From Jaltomata sinuosa (lineage: Eukaryota; Streptophyta; Magnoliopsida; Solanales; Solanaceae), in NCBI GenBank assembly GCA_003996215.1, contig QJPP01001561.1:144648-208647 (forward strand): DNA of 64,000 bases, in the 5' to 3' direction. Of this stretch, positions 46,172 through 57,976 are shown piece after piece; positions within the stretch are counted from its first letter, which is position 1, and each line of letters opens with the position of its first letter. Made by a program: the position numbers and the translations under genes. A model generated the notes under the pieces. It was not told the DNA's origin. It searched no databases and was given only the letters and a program-made list of their open reading frames with translations.

Positions 46172-46211
46172 CTACATATGACCTGATTCTCATGGAACCC
46201 GAGATATGTAG
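46172..46211 (+). repeat. Fifth hairpin repeat, 2 kb downstream
   Basis: CTACAT and ATGTAG pair as outer arms, with TCTC/GAGA inside. The changed base is compensated on the other arm. TGACCTGATT and GGTTCGGTC are kept. Confidence 0.88.
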
Positions 46212-46421
46212 GCGACTCAAAATCGAGGTTCGGTCATGATCTTTAAAACATCTTATATCAAGTCGTCTTAATCTTTCCTACATTCTGTTATCCATAATCT
46301 TCCAATGTTTGTATCGATTTAATTCCTCCAAGGCTATATTTGTTGGCCGGAACAAAATTGGCTACCAGTCAACTCCTTTGCCCGAAGACTCTTACATCAT
46401 CTCCGTTCAAAGTGGGGCAGC

Positions 46422-49167
46422 TGTTGACACCCAATTTTGTCCCTCATTTCTTCTAATTTATTTCCTTTGGCTTCTAAATTTTTAATAAATTAAATATCTT
46501 ACATTTTACTATTATTACCGTTATTACCTATTATATACTATTACTTCTACTACCTTAAAATTTTGTTATTATTATTCTTTTAATATTATTTTTACCATTT
46601 TTTAAAGATTACGAATATATTATCAACAAAATTAATATTATTACTATTTTTTTAATCAACCGTTGTTACTTTATTTTGAGTTTCATATTTACTAAACTAA
46701 TTATAAGTACTTTTTTACATAACTATTTTTTTATCATAATATATATTACACTAGTTATTAAATTAGAAGCTCAAGACAATTAATTTAAAGAAAGAAAAAT
46801 TATCAAATTTTGCCAAAATAAGCCTAAAAAATAGACCCAATAATTAGCCCACTTTGTGTAAAAATTCCTTTAGAATACTTCCATCTGCAGCCCAAAGCAT
46901 CAGCCCATTTGGCACAAAACTGCAGCCCAATAATTTGACCCAATACACAAGATTTTGAGGGTTTTCCATTTCCCTCATCTCATTCCAATATACGCCGCTC
47001 ATCACTCTTTCCCTTTCAAGCGAAAATTCAAGCTCCCATCTACCATGGACAAAGCTTGTCAGTCCGTTTTGGCAAAAAAATTGTCTCTATCGTCTTCTTT
47101 CTCAGAACGCGCTTCTCCTTTCTCTCATAGTCAACGATTCACTCAACACAAGAAGCCAAAGGACTTTTAGATTTTGATTCATTGTGGCAGAGGATCAGTT
47201 TTCAAACGGCTCTTTTGCAGCCAAAATCTCAAACTCGTGACCCCCCTTTGATCCAATTTTTGAATTTCGAATTCGAAAATCTTAACCCTGATTTTCTCCT
47301 ATAAATACATCCCTAACTCCTCAGTCAAAGACACGCTTGAACACTCACAAGAGGTATCACAAGAATCTTATCACACACAACACTTTCATCTTTAGATACT
47401 ACTTTAAGTTTTCCGTCTTTGTTGGCTTGCGGCTATAACAGAAATTTATTCTTGAGAGAATATATTCGAGGCCGAAGATCCCTACTTCACTGCCCTCCAC
47501 AAGGTCAGTGAATTACCTTTTATCTCAACTCTTTCTTTCATGTATATTACACTGCTCATGCTGTGATTTTTCTTTACTTATTTGACTTATTGTTGGGATT
47601 TATTTATTTCCATGTTGTGGATAATGTAAAACAATAACCTTAACCAAATATTGTGTGAACATGTTCCTTGATGATTTCATGTTTAAGAGTTTCCAGATAG
47701 TCAAGATTTGAGTCTATTTTATTTTGTTAGAAGTCATAAAAAAAAGGGATAAGATTTTGACTACAATAGTTGGTTGCAGTCATGTGTATGTATTTGTGCT
47801 TTATTAAGAAGTGATAAATACCTGCTAAGGTTAACTATATGAATACTATAAATTATTGTTTAGCCCCCTACTAGTTAATATATTAGTCCTATTTTTCTTA
47901 AAGGCTACAATGATAGGACATTTTATTTTTCAAGAATTAAGTTAAGTTGAAGTATTCATTGTTTCTGATATAATTTCACATATAAGCTCTCCATCTTGTA
48001 TTTCTTCTACTGTATTTTGGTTGTAAAAAATAAAATAAAATAAAGTACCCACTGTAGTAGAGAACATGTAATAAATTTAGTTTGTATTCTAGAAAATATG
48101 GCTATAGGAAAACTCAACTATGTTAGCATGAATGTGTAAAAATGTTATGTGCCTTTCTTAGTGGTGTTAACTACCGTGTGTGTTGATGCTGCCATGCTTC
48201 TGTTTGTAATAGAACATTGACGTATGTAGCTTTCCTTTTATGTTTGAAATTATGCCATTATACTAATCTTCCATTCCCTTTTTTTTTGACATGAACACCG
48301 GAGTCGAAGAGTCCCACTTTAAGACTCGACGTCACCGCAAGACTTGAAACGTGCATCTACACCTTCATACATGTCTCTTGCTCTCTCTCTCGCGATACAT
48401 CCGAACAAAAAATGAAAAGGAGGATGAGGAAGAAATGGCGGATGTTCTCGACCTTCTCTATCTTGCTAATTAATTTTGTGTATATCTTATGTGTTTTATG
48501 TGTTTTGACTACTAACATGTTATTTACATTTATTACTTGTTGTGTATAATATTCTTGAGTATGTTAGTAATAATTTATTCCCTCGGGTAGCTTAGAGTTA
48601 TTAAATCCCGTGACATGAGAGGGTGGTAGTATAATGTTTAGAGCTTAAAATATACCTCGTCTTTTAACCTCGTAATTTATGTCTTAGCTACCAAGTTACA
48701 ACAACTTTTTCATGATAATGAAGCTTGTTCTAATTAATAAATCAAGTTCCTTTTCTCTAACAAATGACATTTTTTCAAAACCTTTGCTCACTTTATTTCA
48801 AGTATACTTTTGAAAGTCTTGTCCTTGAATTATTCTTTTTTCCAAAAAACATGACCTGAATTTTGACATATAATTTTTTAATGACTTTTTAAGCCTAATT
48901 AATCAACCTAAGTTTGGCCGGTTAACCATAATTTAACGGATCTTAAAGGGTGCTTAATACCTTCCCTTTAGATTAATTGAACTCTTACCTAGAATCTCAT
49001 ATTAGTAGACCTTAAAATGGAGTTAACATTAGACAATAACTTTAGTCACTTTAGGTGTCCTAATTCACCATATTAATTAGGTGGCGACTTCCTTAAGTTA
49101 GTTAATTATTTTAGGAATCACCAATATGTTGTATACTATTTTGACTCGGTTAAAACGGGGTATGACA
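46422..49167 (+). repeat. 3' LTR of the Ogre-like element (2,746 bp)
   Basis: It directly follows the purine tract and is followed by the CTCTC duplication. The TATA box is at 47,300-47,307. Confidence 0.95.
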
Positions 49168-49222
49168 CTCTCTCTCACAGTTTCATCAAACTTCCTTCTC
49201 CAAATCTCCAAATATCTCTACA

Positions 49223-50839
49223 ATGGCTTCCTCTTCCTCAAAACCTACTGTTTCCCTATTCCACCCTCTTGTCGATTACTTCAATGATGAGGACTTCTCC
49301 TTGTCTACTGATGCTCCCACTCAGAGGGAATAACGATCAAAATCTCCCTCTCCCACACTTTTATTTGCTTTACCACGATCACACTCCCCAACACGATACT
49401 CACAACTCCAAAAGTTTGACTCTCTAAATGTCTCATGGAGTTCAGACGGGATAAACACCACTTCCCCTCCTCCCACAGTTCCTAAACCCTCCTCTGAAGA
49501 AGAAGATGAGATTGATAGTGATGTGGATACTATTATTGCCCTAAAATCCACAAGGGCTAAGTCTGTTGCCATGCAGGGTATAAGAACAGGGGTGCTATAA
49601 AACCCCTTAAGAAACCTCTTTCAAGACCCTCCAATGATCCTTTACGCTCATCCTTCATTCCACCAATAACACCCTTTACAAGAAAGCGGGTTGTTGATGC
49701 CCAAGAGGAAGCTGAGAAAAGAGATCCAGGGTGGCTAAGGGAAAGAAGAAGATTGGTGAGGATGATGAACCAATCAATGTGGAGGACATATAGGTTGAAG
49801 GATAGGAAGATATTGCCCCCATTATGTTGTAAAAAACAAGAACTATGAGAAGTTCTTGAGGCTAGGACCTCTTGGCTACTATGGCACACAACATCTCCTG
49901 AAAGGGAGAATTCTAGATAAAAAGTTAATATCTAACCCTTTTATTCAAAAATTGCTAGATAAACTTGGGTTCCAGGGGTGGGATCATTTGTTTAAAACTG
50001 CAAATCTTGTACTGCATAAGGAGGAGGTGGTGGAATTTTATGCTAATTTGAGGATGTTGGATGGTTGGGTGGTCAGCTCTAGTGTCCAGGAAGTGGGAAT
50101 TATTTTTGATCCTAAGAAGTTTGGAGAGATACTGGTAGTGCCCTCAGAAGGGATAGAGGAGTATGTTTGGAAGACAGACAAAGACTGTCTTTTGACTAGG
50201 AATCTCTCACAGGGGAAGGAGAAGAAAGTGGCTAGAAAGGTGTATAAGGGAGAAATGACTCCTAATCACAAGCTCTTAGTTGAGATTGTAAATAAGGAGA
50301 TACTACCTAGAGGAGGTAGGAGAAATTAGGCCAATTTTAGGGACATGGGGATCATGAATTCCCTAGACCTGGATGAGAGGATCAACTTCCCTACACTCAT
50401 GATCAAACACATGGGAAGAGTGACTTCTTCAAAGACTGGTCCTCATGGTTTGGCTTATGGGTTCTTGCTAACTGAGGTATCCAGGAGTTTTGATGTGCCT
50501 CTAGGAGAGGGGATAGCAGCAACTATGTATGATAGAATCACTCTTTCCACTTTATAAGAGTGTGAGTGTTTTCCTGTACAGCCTCCCAAGAAGAAAAGTT
50601 CCAACACTATGACTCAATCCTTGCTAGACTTAGAGGCTGCCCACTAGAAGATAGCTCAGTTGCAGAAGGAGAATGCTGGGTTGAAGGAGTGTCTTGCAGC
50701 CTCTCAGGATTAGGTGGATACCCTGAAGACTGAGATGATTGTGCAACAGAACAAAAATTTGGAGGACATCCAGTCCTGGATGAACCTGCTTCCCAAGCTA
50801 AGGCCTTCCTCCCGATCCTCCTCAGCCTCCCTTACCTAA
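49223..50839 (+). pseudogene. Extra 3' ORF of the outer Copia (putative plant transposon-protein domain, coiled coil)
   Basis: The ATG at 49,223 opens MASSSSKPTVSLFHPLVDYF; the first stop is at 49,331. From about 49,835 one frame reads YEKFLRLGPLGYYGTQ, KGRILDKKLISNPFIQKLLD, and VVEFYANLRMLDG. I recognise this as the plant transposon-protein type domain (Transposase_32-like), often found in Solanaceae elements. Stops at 50,327, 50,555, 50,648 and 50,711 interrupt it. A Gln/Lys/Glu-rich coiled coil precedes the final TAA at 50,837-50,839. It follows RNase H on the same strand, so it belongs to the Copia element. Role unknown. Confidence 0.65.
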
Positions 50840-51356
50840 CTTCTTCCCCTAATTAAATATTACTGCTTTTGGCTCTAATTGACAGATAATTTTGATTTTT
50901 GTAATTAATTGTAATATATTTTGTTTTAGGTTAATGGATGGCTTAATATGTGCTTAGCTTGCTTTGTCTGTGTCTAATTCCTTGCTTTAGATTCTATCTT
51001 ATGCTTGAGTAGATGCTAGACCTAGGATTTTGGTAGTAATTATCTTGAAGGTGACTCTGTTGCCCCAGTGGCCATGAGTTTTTTCCAGCAGTATTCACTA
51101 ATTCATCATGTTATCTCACTATGTTTTTAATGATGTCAAAAGGGGGAAAATATTTCCTTGTTTGTTTGCTTGTTTATAATGTGAAGGAGACTCTTAAACT
51201 GTGAGACACTCACATGAGGTGACTCTTACACTGTGAGACATGAGGTGAGATAAGAGGCATGAAAGGCATGAAACACCACTATTGAAATGATGTTGTTGAT
51301 AGTGAAGTTTTTTTCAAAAATAGGATAGAATTTTCCATCATCAAAAAGGGGGAAAT
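50840..51356 (+). other. Outer Copia 3' untranslated part with polypurine tract
   Basis: No coding sequence is seen. The purine run AAAAAGGGGGAAAT (51,343-51,356) directly precedes the LTR; a second AAAAGGGGGAAAAT lies at about 51,137-51,150. Confidence 0.6.
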
Positions 51357-51702
51357 TGAAGAAACTTTGTTGAACAAGTTTTGATATGAAGGCAAAAACT
51401 ATTTTTGGTAAAAATATATTTATAGAAATTAACTATAAAAAGTAGTGTCCATGTCAAACAAAGAAAGGTTAAAAGCCCATGTCTAGCAATGAAAGAACTC
51501 AACTACAAAGCGTGTCAAAATCTAACGAGGAAAGGTTTGTAGCTTTCCTATCAAGGAGAGGAGAGCTTGAGACTTCTATAAAAGCAACAGAGCAAGGAAG
51601 ATTTCGACTCACCTATTGCACAAATGGAGAAGAAATTATTCCCAAGCAGTAGGAGTTCTCATGCAAGCTGTTTCAAGAAGACTTAGTAGAGGTTGTTCTA
51701 AA
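51357..51702 (+). repeat. 3' LTR of the outer Copia element, truncated
   Basis: TGAAGAAACTTTG to GGTTGTTCTAAA matches the first 350 bases of the 5' LTR, including the TATA box. It then stops at the Gypsy sequence. Confidence 0.88.
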
Positions 51703-52292
51703 AATGGCATTTCAGACTCAAATGAATCGACAAAAATCCCAACAGAGGTTGATAGCACAAAAAGTGAACCCCACGCCCAAGAACCAACTTAGGCCTGTCT
51801 TTCCAAAATGGAACACCAAGGCCTAAAATGAGTCTTGAAGCCTGGGGACCCAAACCAAAGATCCCTCTAGCCTAAAGTCGACCTTCCGGAGCTAACATAG
51901 CTGTCAAAATGTCCATCCGAGGTTGTCTTCTCCAAATGTTGACCAAAGTCAAACTTTCAAGTTCAATTTGGCTAAAACTCAAAAACCAAGATAAAACATA
52001 ACCAAAAGCTCCCAGAACCTGACCAAGGGTCCATCTAGACCAAAATCCATGCTCTAGAGCTAACAGAACTGTCGAAATTTAATTCTGAGCACATTTACCA
52101 AGAATTTTAACTAAAGTCAATGATATTCTAGGTTTAAGCTCTAAAATAGGCAAATAGCCAAACGACCAAACGAACGACCAGGGCACTAAACCACTAGTCC
52201 CAGCAAGTCATAAATGACTTGGGGCCGCTACAGTAAAGCGCTAATAGTAAAAAGAAGGCGTAAATGCAAAAATGACCAAAAGGGTCATTACA
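51703..52292 (-). repeat. 3' LTR fragment of the minus-strand Gypsy element
   Basis: On the minus strand it starts TGTAATGACCCTTTTGGTC after the end of pol. It is truncated at the junction with the outer Copia LTR. Confidence 0.7.
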
Positions 52293-53281
52293 TCATCCAC
52301 TACTAAAAAGGACTTTCGTCCTCAAAAGCCAAGAAGAAGGAAGTACCTGAAGGCTCAAACAGTTATGGATACTGAGCCTGCATATCCCTCTCAGTCTCCC
52401 AGGTATCCTCCTCGACCGGATGATGCCTCTACTGAACTTTCACAATCAGAATCTCCCTAGATCTCGACCTCCTAACATCTCTGGACAATATAGAAATCGG
52501 CTCCTCAACAAAGGACAAGATCTCATCCAACTGAATTGACTCCTAATGCAACACACGAGACTCATTTAGAATATACCGTCACAATATCAAAACATGAAAT
52601 ACATGATGTATAGCTGAAAACATCGGAGGCAAGGCTAACTGATAGGCAACACTACCAACCCTCTGGAGAATCTTAAATTGCCCAATGTACCTGGGGCTAA
52701 GCATGCCCTGACCAAATCTCATCACGCCTTTCACGGGCGATACTCGAAGGAATACTAAGTCACCAATACTGAACTCTAAGGCACAAAGTCTATGATCAAC
52801 GTAGCTCTTCTGCCTGCTCTGAGCTGCTTAAAGTCTCTCCTGAATCACTCAAACTCGGTCTATGGAATCACGAAGAAAATCTGTACTCTAAGGTCTAGAC
52901 TCCAACCAATCAAACCAACCAACGGGCTATCTGCAATGCCTACCATACAATGCCTCAAAAGGTGCCATGCCAATGCTCGAATGGAAGCTATTATTATACA
53001 CAAACTCTTTCAAAGGCACAAACTGATCCTAAGAACCTCCATAGTCAAGAACACATGCCCGAAGCATGTCCTCCAAGACCTGACCTCTCGGACTGGCTAT
53101 CTGTCTGAGGGTGGAATGCAGTACTAAGCTGAACTTCTGTACCCAAATCTCGCTGAATAGCTCTCTAGAACTGAGATGTGAACTGAGTGCCACAGTCTGA
53201 AATGATAGAGGCTGGGACTTTGTGCAATCGAACAACCTCTTAAATGTAAATCTGAGCTAACCTCTCTGCACTATAAGTAGT
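52293..53281 (-). pseudogene. Gypsy integrase core and C-terminal tail
   Basis: Decayed minus-strand reading continues the integrase (around 53,235-53,029) and ends with a tail like that of chromoviruses (VEEDTWETERDMQAQYP near 52,430-52,360). No single frame is open for long. Confidence 0.75.
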
Positions 53282-54990
53282 CTAAACCGGCAAGAAGTGT
53301 GCTGACTTAGTCAGCCTATCAATAATCACCAAGATAGAATCGAACCCTTGAGAAGTACGAGGCAAACCCACTATGAAGTCTAAAGTAATCCCTTCCCACT
53401 TCCACTCAGGAATAGGAAGTCGCTGCACCAAACCACTAGGTCTCATGTGCTCAAACTTCACCTGCTGACAGTTCAAGCACCGAGATACAAACTCTGTTAT
53501 GTCCTGCTTCATACTTCTCCACTAGTAAAGCTGCCTCAAATCTTTTTACATTTTTGATGCGCCAGGGTGAATGGAGTATCTAGAATAATGCACCTCACGA
53601 AGTATCAACCGAATCAAATCCCCAACTCTTAGAACACAAAGTCAACCACAAAACCTCAGAACCCCATCTGAATCTAGAGTAACTCGGCTGGACTCACCCG
53701 AAAAACCTTATCACGAAGGTCACACAATCGCTGATCCTTAAACTGATAGCTCTGAATCTAATAAACAAAGGTAGACCAAACCTCAACATGGGCCAAAACT
53801 CTACTAGGATCCGATAAGTCAAGCCTAACCAAACAGTTAGCTAAGGACTTGATGTCCAAGGCCAACAGTTGCTCAAAAACTAAAAGTTAAGCTAGGCTAC
53901 CTATACTCACCGTCTTCCAACTCAAGGTATTTGCTACCACATTTGCCTTGCCCGGATGATAAAAAATGGTGAAAGCATAGTCCTTCAGTAGCTTAATCTA
54001 TCTCATATGCCTCGAGTTTAGCTCTTGCTGACTCGTAACGTACTGAAGTACGGTGATCGATGAATATCTCACAATGAACTCCATATAAGTAGTGCCTCCA
54101 GATCTTTAGCGCAAAAACCACTGCCACCAACTCCAAGTCATGAGTGGGGTAGTTGCACTCGTGAACCTTTAGCTGCCTTGATGCATATGCTATCACTCGA
54201 CCCTGCTGCATCAACACACAAGCAAGACCAACCCCGGAAGCATCACAATACACAAAACAACTCTGACCCTCAACCAGCAAAGTCAATACAGGTGTTGAAG
54301 TCAACAAAGTCTTAAGCCTCTGGAAGCTATCCTCGCACTGATCTGACCACTAAAATAGAACATCCTTCTTAGTCAGCATAGTCAAGGGTGCTGCTATGGA
54401 AAAAAAATCCCTCAACAAACCGTCTGTAGTACCCGGCCAACCCAACGAAGCTGCGAACCTCAGTAGGAGTAGTAGGTCTAGTCCAATCATGCACCACTGA
54501 AATCTTACCCGGATCAACTCTAATCCCATCCTTAGACACCACATGTCCTAGGAATGCAACTGACTCAAGCCAAAACTCGCACTTTGAGAACTTGGCATAA
54601 AGCCGATGATCTCTCAAAGTCTGAAGTATAGTCCTTAAGTTCTACTCATGCTCATCTCTACTCCGGGAGTATACCAGAATGTCATCTATGAAGACTATCA
54701 CGAACGAATTCAAATACGGGCTAAGCACCCTGTGCATCAAGTCCATGAAAGTTGCGAGGGTATTAGTCAACCCAAAAGACATCACCAGGAACTCATAATT
54801 GCCATAACGTGTCCTGAATGCTGTCTTAGGGATATCGTCTGCCCTAATCCTCAACTGGTGGTAGCTAGACCTCAAATCAATCTTTGAAAACATGAATGAA
54901 CCTAAAGCTGATCAAATAAGTCATCAATCTGCGGCATCAGATACATATTCTTCACAGTCACCCTATTTAGCTGCCAAAAATCAATACACA
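53282..54990 (-). pseudogene. Gypsy RT, RNase H and integrase zinc region
   Basis: RT core motifs are FSKIDLRSSYHQLRI and VIVFIDDILVYS (the catalytic F-I-D-D) at 54,893-54,642. AFLGHVVSKDGIRVDPGKI and FVGLAGYYRRFVEGF follow at 54,617-54,369. RNase H is at 54,307-53,993 (FVYCDASGVGLACVLMQQGR; YPTHDLELVAVVFALKIWRH). The integrase zinc region and core start are at 53,512-53,282 (CLNCQQVKFEH; WEGITLDFIVGLPRTSQG). Stops and shifts separate the parts. Confidence 0.92.
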
Positions 54991-55087
54991 TTCGAGTTGA
55001 CCCATTTTTCTTCTTTACAAACAGAACAGGAGCACCCCAAGGAGACACACTCGGTCTAATAAACCCCTTAGCTAACAAATCTTGGAG

Positions 55088-55635
55088 CTACTCTTTAAGC
55101 TCCTTCAACTCAGCTGGAGCCATACGGTAAGGAGAGATGGAAATGGTCCTGGTGCCCGGCTCTAACTCAATAGCAAAATAAATATCTCTCTCAGGTGAAA
55201 GGCCTGGCAGGTCGGTAGGGAATGCATCTAGGAAGTCTCTAACCATAGGAACGGACTCAGGTGAAGAAGTGTCAGCGCTAGCATCTCGGACATATGCTAG
55301 ATAAGCTAAACACCCGCGAGAGATCAACTTCCTAGCTTGAAGACAAGAGATGATCCCAGATGGTGCGCGGCTGACAGAACCTTGCCACACAACCGAGGAT
55401 ATGTAGTCTTGGCATAACAATCCAAAATCACATGGTGAGGGGATAACCAGTCCATGTCCAATATCACATCAAAATCTAACGTATCAGGGATCAACCTATC
55501 ACCCCAAGTCTCCAAGTCCCCCACAGATATCATACAAGATCTCAAAATATGATCCACTATTAAGGAATCTCTTACTGGGGTCAAAATCGATACAGGCACA
55601 GATAAAGGCTCACTAGCCAACCCCAAACAAGGCAT
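55088..55635 (-). pseudogene. Gypsy protease and start of RT
   Basis: LIPDTLDFDVILDMDWLSPH is the typical C-terminal part of Gypsy retropepsin. The next frame reads FPTDLPGLSPERDIYFAIEL and ISPYRMAPAELKELKE, the entry of RT. A frame change lies near 55,330-55,420. Confidence 0.88.
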
Positions 55636-55739
55636 AAACTAGGAAGATACATATGAACAAGTGGATCCAGGATCAAATAAATCATAAGCCATCCGATGAT
55701 AAACAGAGATCGTACTTGTAATCACAACATCCGAGGCCT

Positions 55740-57285
55740 CTACCTCCAATCTCCCAAGGACCGCATAGAACTGACAACGACCACCACTTGACCGATTGCT
55801 ATCCCTACCACCTGTCCTACCCCTTGGGTCACCACCTCTTTCCTGACTACTGCCTCCCTGAGCCGATGGCTGAGCTGAGCGAATAGGTTGAGTCGACTGT
55901 GCGGCAGGCTAAACTGTACCCCTTTGGAGGCAATCTCTAGCAAAATGACCACTGATCCCATAATTGTAGCAAGCTGAACCCCACTGAGAGCAGTCTCTGG
56001 CATAGTGACTGCTAATAACGCACCCATAGCAGGACCCTGATGGCCCACCCTATCGAGATGAACACACTGAACATGTGTGGCCACCATGGCCTGATGCCCC
56101 AGAAGTAGTACCTCTCAAAGACTGACAATTGTGACCATGCTGACTGCTCTGACCCTACTCAAACTGAGAACCAGAAGCCTAGAGTGATGCCTAAACCTAT
56201 TGACTAGTCTGACCCTAATGCTACTGTGGATGATAACCCCGACCCCACTGACCTAAACCTCTACCACCCTGTCAAGAACCACTTAAGCTACCCTGATGAT
56301 GAGGCCTCTTATCTCTGGCCCCAGGGTCATGACGATGCAAGTCCTCTACTGTACGGGTATAGTCCACAATAGCGTGGAATGACCGACCACTAGCAACTAA
56401 TATCTCTGTTGGCTCTCTAAACTCTCTTCGTAGCCTCTAAATAAACCTACGGACTCTGTCAGACTCTGTAGGCATAATAATGGCCCCAAATGAAGCAAGA
56501 TGATGAAAATAGGTCTCATACTCTGATACAGTCATAGAACCCTGTGCAAGTCTAGTGAACTCCTCTCTCTGATGCTCTCTGTCGCTCTGTGGCAAGAACT
56601 TGGCCATAAAGGCCTCATAAAAATCGTACCAAGTCAACAGAGGTGATGATGATGGCCTGCAAGCAACCTAGGCCCTCCACCATAACTTAGTTAGGACCTA
56701 TAGCTGATATGTAGTGTATCCAACACCGTGAGTCTCCAGCAAACCCAAATGGTGCAACATCTCCTCACAGGTAGTAATGAAGTCATGTGGGTCCTGTCTA
56801 GAAGTACCAGCAAACCTTGGAGGTGTCAATCTCAGGAACCTACCCAACGCCTTTTGCTCTATCTATTTCATAGTTGGGCAGGGAGAAAGAGGTTGTGCAA
56901 ATAATAGGACCGAAATAACCTCGACACGGGGAGCCGCAGTAGCAGGTTGCATTTCTAAACTCAGTACACCCAGGGCTGCCCCCTGAGTGGATGTCTGTGC
57001 TACCTCAGAAGGACGCTCTCCAATCATACCCAAAAGCTGGGACAATAAACTTTGAATATCTGAAGACTGAGCTGGGGCTGAAGCTGGCACTGGAACTGGT
57101 GGTACGTGGGCTTTCTTCGGGTCCATATGCTGCTGCTTAGGAATGAACTCTGGCCTATGCTCAGGCTCTATCTCAACTCTAGAAGCTCTAGCTGGTGCCG
57201 CTGCTCGGGGACGTCCTTGACCCCTACCTCTACAACCTCCCCGGCCTCTTGCTGGAGTCGGAGGCTCATCTTTGCCTGACGCCAA
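55740..57285 (-). pseudogene. Gypsy gag
   Basis: The frame near 57,285 has an Arg/Gly-rich N-terminus (RGRGGCRGRGQGRPR) and an Ala/Pro-rich stretch; no ATG precedes it, so the start was lost. The retrotransposon gag domain is clear at 56,637-56,437 (TWYDFYEAFMAKFLPQSDRE; LAQGSMTVSEYETYFHHLAS). The nucleocapsid part (56,087-55,740) is read in a shifted frame; its Cys residues lie near 56,020-55,930. Several stops occur. Confidence 0.85.
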
Positions 57286-57492
57286 TCTCTTACAAACTAT
57301 CTGTGGAAGAATAAACTAGAAAAAATGATATTTCAAGAAACTTCCAAGGACTACGCACGATACAGAAGCAAATAAGAGAGTCATATTTCCTAAGATGTCA
57401 CTATAGCCTCCCAAAGATAGAGTACGGACGTCTCTGCCCCAATTCACAACACTCTACTAGACATTGGCTCCTATACCAATGATACCGGTGAA

Positions 57493-57509
57493 CCTGGGCT
57501 CTGATACCA
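57493..57509 (-). other. Primer binding site of the minus-strand Gypsy element
   Basis: TGGTATCAGAGCCCAGG on the minus strand lies three bases from the LTR end. Confidence 0.9.
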
Positions 57510-57512
57510 AGC

Positions 57513-57976
57513 TGTCATGACCCAATTTCTCAATCATGATGGCACCTACAACCCCCCAGTAAGCGGATCAATCCCTATATATCAAAACTATTAGTAATGG
57601 GCTACTATCTAAGAAATAAGGTGAAGAACAGTTTAAGTAAGTGGAAGTAATGGAAATAAGCTGAAGAAAGTAGATAACAGGAATATATAACAAAATATAT
57701 AAAACCTAAACCAACCTCAAAGATCTGGTATCATAGTATAGAGCCAGAACTACATATAAAGAGTACAAAGTATCCAAAATACAATATAAAAATGTCTATG
57801 AGTAGTAATAGAGTACATAATGCAAAAGATAACTATATGCTATGCTCCAATCGCCTAGAGCTCACCCTCAGTCTGAGATATCCCCAAAACAGCTCCTCGC
57901 ATGAGTCTCCAACGAGATAACGGCGATGGCCCACATTAGGATCTGCACTAGAAGATGCAGAGTGCAATATGAGCAC
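57513..57976 (-). repeat. 5' LTR fragment of the minus-strand Gypsy element
   Basis: On the minus strand it ends GGGTCATGACA directly before the primer site. It is related to 19,404-19,999. Confidence 0.85.

Larger units (their letters stand above)
43408..46421 (+). other. Non-coding 3' region of the Ogre-like element
   Basis: This stands where pol would be. It holds five hairpin repeats (43,830 to 46,230), a 174-bp tandem array (44,932-45,561) and the purine tract AAAGTGGGGCAGC (46,409-46,421). No protein domain is visible. Confidence 0.8.
37201..49167 (+). mobile_element. Complete Ogre/Tat-like non-autonomous element (TR-GAG type)
   Basis: The element is 11,967 bp. LTRs at 37,201-39,950 and 46,422-49,167 start TGTTGACACC and end GTATGACA. 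The perfect target duplication CTCTC is at 37,196-37,200 and 49,168-49,172. The primer site TGGCGACTTCACTGGGGA and the purine tract AAAGTGGGGCAGC abut the LTRs. The interior has gag only; about 3 kb of repeat-rich non-coding DNA replaces pol. By eye the LTRs differ at roughly 40 sites, about 1.5%, so insertion was fairly recent. Confidence 0.95.
33206..51702 (+). mobile_element. Outer Copia element, internally deleted, hosting an Ogre-like insertion
   Basis: The 5' LTR is 33,206-33,867; the 3' LTR starts at 51,357 and is cut at about 51,702. Between them, outside the inserted element (37,201-49,167), lie gag with a zinc knuckle, the start of protease, the end of RT and RNase H, and an extra ORF after pol. 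Integrase and the RT active site are missing. The extra 3' ORF, long gag and PPT just before the LTR fit a Sirevirus-type Copia, which often has an additional ORF. Many stops make it dead. Confidence 0.88.
51703..57976 (-). mobile_element. Chromovirus-type Gypsy element, both LTRs incomplete
   Basis: On the minus strand the order is a 5' LTR piece (57,976-57,513), primer site TGGTATCAGAGCCCAGG (57,509-57,493), gag, protease, RT, RNase H, integrase, and a 3' LTR that starts TGTAATGACCC at 52,292. The 3' LTR is cut at 51,703. The 5' LTR is cut by the Athila-like element. The two LTR pieces come from opposite ends and do not overlap, so divergence cannot be measured. Frameshifts and stops are frequent. 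Confidence 0.9.

Noticed and set aside
49321..49572. Minus-strand open stretches in 49,321-49,889
   Set aside because: They are antisense to the plus-strand extra ORF of the outer Copia and show no domain.
52272..53127. Plus-strand open stretches such as 52,792-53,127
   Set aside because: They are antisense shadows of the minus-strand Gypsy integrase.
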